This document shows positions 59,543-64,000 of a DNA stretch of 64,000 nucleotides, in pieces; position 1 is the stretch's first letter, and each line of letters opens with the position of its first letter. Below the pieces are notes generated by a model, which was not told the origin of the DNA, searched no databases, and worked only from the letters and a program-made list of their open reading frames with translations. The translations under genes were made by a program, and so were the position numbers. This DNA is from CBDIHP01 sp965279195 (GTDB taxonomy: Bacteria; Planctomycetota; Planctomycetia; Isosphaerales; Isosphaeraceae): the NCBI GenBank assembly GCA_965279195.1, contig CBDIHP010000037.1:186001-250000 (forward strand), given 5' to 3'.

Positions 59543-61123
59543 ATGATGATGTTTTTGCTCGTTGTGATCGGTGTCGTCCTCGCCGACCCCCCCCTCGCCC
59601 GACTGCCCCTGGCCGGCGAGACGAAGGGCGTCGCGGTCTCGCTGGTGGACGACCCCGCGCGGGGGAAGGTCGCCCGTTTCGACGGCAAGACCTCCTCCAT
59701 CCGGCTCGACCCGATCAAGCTCGGCACGGGCGACTTCACGATCAGCGTCTGGGCGAAGGCCGATGACGACGCCGGCGACGCCCCCGGCGACCTCCTCAGC
59801 CAGTACGACCCGGCCACGCGCAAGGGGTTCAGCCTGTCGCTCAAGAGCGCGTGGGTCACCAGCAGCCAGTCGAACGACCGCAACCTCCAGTTCGCCATCG
59901 ACTCGGGCACGACCCCGAAGTTCCTCGACCGGGGCCGTCCGGGGAATGCCGTCTACATCATGTCGATGGCCGTGCACGAGGGCTCGCTCTACGCCGGCAC
60001 CTGCGAAGCCGGCGAGACCGAGGCCGGGCACGTCTACCGCTACGACGGCGCGAAGTGGACCGACCTCGGCCACCCCGACAAGTCCAACGCCGTCGTCTCG
60101 CTCGCGTCGTTCGACGGCAGGCTCTACGCGGGGACCGGCAAGTACCGCCTGGCCGGTTCTTCCCTCCAGGAGTCGAAGAACCTCAACCTCGGCGGCGGGA
60201 TCTTCCGGCTCGACCCGGACGGCACCTGGGCCGACTGCGGACGCCTGCCGGGGACCGAATCCATCGGGGGGATGGTCCACTTCCGTGGGCATCTCTACGC
60301 CAGCTCGCTCTACAAGCCCGCCGGCTTCTTCCGCTACCGGGGCGGTAGGGACTGGGACGCCATGCCCGTCCCGGTCGGCCCGAAGCGAGTGGACGCCCTG
60401 TCCGTGTTCAATGGGAAGCTTTACGCAACGTCCTATGACGGATGCGACGTCTACTGGTTCGATGGAAAGGCGTGGGAGTCCCTCGGTACGCTGGAGTCGA
60501 GCGGACAGACCTATTCCTTCGAGCCCTACCTCGGCAAGCTCCACGTCGCAACCTGGCCCAAGGGCCGGGTCTTCCGGCTCGACGGCGACAAGACCTGGGC
60601 CGAGGCCGGCCGGCTGGGCGAGGAGCTTGAGGTGATGGCGATGCAGGTCTTCAACGCCAAGCTCTACGGCGGCACGCTCCCCCTGGGCGAGGTCCACCGG
60701 CTCGACGGCGAGAAGACCTGGACCCGAATGGCCCAGCTCGACACCACCCCGGGCGTGAAGTACCGCCGCGTCTGGTCGATGGCCGCCTTCCAGGGACAGC
60801 TCCTCTGCGGCACCCTCCCCTCGGGCCACGTCTACGCGATGGAAGCCGGCCAGGTGGCCACCCACGACCACCGGCTCCCCGGCGGCTGGCACCACATCGC
60901 CGCCAGGCGTCAGGGTACGGCCCTGTCCCTCTTCCTGGACGGCAAGCCCGTGGCCTCCTCGCCGACGACCCCCGCCGCCCCGCTCGACCTCGACGGCAAG
61001 GCCCCGCTGCTGATCGGCGACGGCCCCAACGACCATTTCCTGGGCGAGCTGAGCGACCTCCGGTTTTACGGCAAGGCCCTGGCCGACCCCGAAATCGCAG
61101 CCCAGGCGAAGGCCCGGCCCTGA
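59543..61123 (+). CDS. Secreted LamG-type domain split by a propeller
   Basis: A 526-residue protein with a short signal (MMMFLLVVIGVVLADPP). Residues ~40-130 look like the first half of a LamG/concanavalin domain (KTSSIRLDPIKLGTGDFTIS, VWAKADDD). Residues ~440-526 look like its second half (GGWHHIAARRQGTALSLFLD, FLGELSDLRFYGKALADPE). Between them are about six repeats of YAGTCEAGE-, YAGTGKYRL-, YASSLYKPA-, YATSYDGCD- and YGGTLPLGE-like strands, a beta propeller. This nesting is unusual. It is probably an extracellular glycan-binding protein; no catalytic site is seen. Confidence 0.85.
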   Translation: MMMFLLVVIGVVLADPPLARLPLAGETKGVAVSLVDDPARGKVARFDGKTSSIRLDPIKLGTGDFTISVWAKADDDAGDAPGDLLSQYDPATRKGFSLSLKSAWVTSSQSNDRNLQFAIDSGTTPKFLDRGRPGNAVYIMSMAVHEGSLYAGTCEAGETEAGHVYRYDGAKWTDLGHPDKSNAVVSLASFDGRLYAGTGKYRLAGSSLQESKNLNLGGGIFRLDPDGTWADCGRLPGTESIGGMVHFRGHLYASSLYKPAGFFRYRGGRDWDAMPVPVGPKRVDALSVFNGKLYATSYDGCDVYWFDGKAWESLGTLESSGQTYSFEPYLGKLHVATWPKGRVFRLDGDKTWAEAGRLGEELEVMAMQVFNAKLYGGTLPLGEVHRLDGEKTWTRMAQLDTTPGVKYRRVWSMAAFQGQLLCGTLPSGHVYAMEAGQVATHDHRLPGGWHHIAARRQGTALSLFLDGKPVASSPTTPAAPLDLDGKAPLLIGDGPNDHFLGELSDLRFYGKALADPEIAAQAKARP

Positions 61124-61125
61124 GA

Positions 61126-61971
61126 TCACCGAGGGGCCAGGGCCTCCTCGAACGCCCGGAAGGTCCGCGCCGGTTCGCCCCGGTCGAAGACGGAGAAGAG
61201 CACCGACCGGAAACGTCGCGACCATCCGCGATCGAAGAGCAGCTCGGCGAATGCCGTGGCGACCAGCGTTGGATCGTTCCGGAAGACGCCGCAGCCCCAG
61301 GCGCCGAGGATGATCCGCTCGCAGCCAGCCTGCACCGCGAGGGCGAGGACCAACTCGGCCCTCTTCCTGAGCGTCGCCGGGATGAGCGGCAATTCCTCGG
61401 GCGCGTTCGCGGCGATCGCGCCCGCATTCGGGGCCGGGCTGGTGAGGAAGGTCACCGGGTACGGCTCGTCCAGGAGCTGCCCCGCGTCGTCCCGGAAGAC
61501 GGGGCAGTTCGGCGAGAGGATCATGGCGTCAGTGTAGAGGCAGCTCGACTGGGCCCGGTGGGCCTCATAGAACGAGAACACCCTGAGCTGCGACGCATAG
61601 AGCGCGGAGCTGCGGGCGAGCGACTCCTCCTGGGCCTCGCTCCCCTTGAGGAATCCGCCGCCGGGGTTCCTGGCCGAGGCGAAGTTGAGGACGGCGATAC
61701 GGTCTCGGGAGTCGGCCCGTAGCCGTCGGGCACCGGCGAGCGTCGTCTCGTTGCAGACGTCGATCGTCGCCCCCGTCGAAAGCGGCTCTCGCGACAGGAC
61801 GTCCCGGCGGATCGAGTCGAGTTCCTCGGGCGGGAAGATCCGGGTGCCTTCGAAGCAGGCGGAGAGGGGTTCGCGGATCGAGACCGTCTTGCCGTCGGCG
61901 AGGCGATACTCGCCTCGCTCGGAGATGGTCACGGTTGCCTCGGCCAGGGTGGATCGCTCGCTACGCTTCAT
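61126..61971 (-). CDS. TIGR02452-type microbial poly(ADP-ribose) glycohydrolase-like protein
   Basis: A 281-residue protein of the TIGR02452/DUF2263 type. The macrodomain-like catalytic core contains AVLNFASARNPGGGFLKGSE followed at once by AQEESLAR, the GGG-X-QEE PARG signature. GCERIILGAWGCGVFRNDP is the second phosphate-binding loop. Family members remove ADP-ribose from proteins. The ATG at 61971 starts MKRSERSTLAEATV. Divergent from acs; its stop nearly abuts the stop of the LamG protein. Confidence 0.92.
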   Translation of the reverse strand: MKRSERSTLAEATVTISERGEYRLADGKTVSIREPLSACFEGTRIFPPEELDSIRRDVLSREPLSTGATIDVCNETTLAGARRLRADSRDRIAVLNFASARNPGGGFLKGSEAQEESLARSSALYASQLRVFSFYEAHRAQSSCLYTDAMILSPNCPVFRDDAGQLLDEPYPVTFLTSPAPNAGAIAANAPEELPLIPATLRKRAELVLALAVQAGCERIILGAWGCGVFRNDPTLVATAFAELLFDRGWSRRFRSVLFSVFDRGEPARTFRAFEEALAPR

Positions 61972-62218
61972 CGGCTCGGACTCCTTCGTCTGGAATTCCA
62001 CAGGGACAGCCGACCCGGGCGGGAGGTTCGCCCGGGTCGCGATTTCGGACCATTCCCGGGCATCCCCGGCCGATTGACGGGGCGGGATTGGGGCCCTAAG
62101 ATCGGTGTTCTCCAACCCCCAGACCTGCCGGTAGCGGGCCGCCGGGATGTGCGATCCCGACACGACTTGCGCCCGCGTCGACGTCCCTCGCCGATTCCTG
62201 CCTCGGAGCCCGACGACC

Positions 62219-64000
<1,782 letters not shown>

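Overview
This window is chromosomal DNA, strongly GC-rich, and reads as a planctomycete, most likely of the Isosphaeraceae type. The evidence is the gene content. There are DUF1501, DUF1552 and DUF1592/1588/1585 proteins, two DUF1080 (3-keto-disaccharide hydrolase) proteins, a C-terminal heme-binding domain behind HEAT repeats, and a sulfatase. There are also Gfo/Idh/MocA oxidoreductases beside a sugar isomerase, small secreted LTxxQ-like proteins, and many lineage-specific hypotheticals. Each of these is an inference from domain content; no database search was possible. I see no phage, no transposase, no CRISPR array, and no tRNA or rRNA.

Layout. 0-7.4 kb: the end of a HEAT/cytochrome protein, a DUF6438-serpin fusion, a GNAT enzyme, and a two-gene operon of a membrane endonuclease/exonuclease/phosphatase plus a membrane-tethered propeller-like protein. 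7.5-16.9 kb: a glycosidase-like protein, YqgE, a thioredoxin-TPR protein, an amidohydrolase, an esterase, a DUF1501 protein and a large FG-GAP protein. 17-26.5 kb: an ADP-ribosylglycohydrolase, DUF1080, an L-2-amino-thiazoline-4-carboxylate hydrolase-like protein, a MotA/ExbB-like protein, a rhomboid protease and small envelope proteins. 26.9-31.3 kb: two LTxxQ-like secreted proteins (one extremely Gly-rich), a TPR protein and DUF2617.

31.7-36.8 kb is a tight four-gene membrane cluster: methyltransferase, flippase, GT-C glycosyltransferase and CDP-alcohol phosphatidyltransferase. It is probably a lipid-linked glycan or polar-lipid pathway. 36.9-42 kb is a sugar-metabolism cluster with an orphan two-domain ABC permease. 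42-46.5 kb holds the DUF1552/DUF1592 pair. 46.8-49.5 kb holds rpmF, rpmB, a frameshifted membrane protein and proC. 49.8-54.2 kb holds a twice-frameshifted TPR lipoprotein, a surface-type protein and a sulfatase. 54.4-58.1 kb is a heme cluster (hemE-hemH-hemY). 58.2-64 kb holds DUF1080, a LamG protein split by a propeller, a PARG-type enzyme and acs, which runs off the end.

The strongest non-genic signal is a set of palindromic repeat families. One family is a 141-bp element; one copy is intergenic and another lies inside the open reading frame of the GT-C gene. The families occupy gaps downstream of genes and are absent from all ten divergent promoter gaps. The second notable signal is three apparent frameshifts confined to about 1.9 kb around proC. 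The third is a CDP-alcohol phosphatidyltransferase whose fourth motif aspartate is a histidine.
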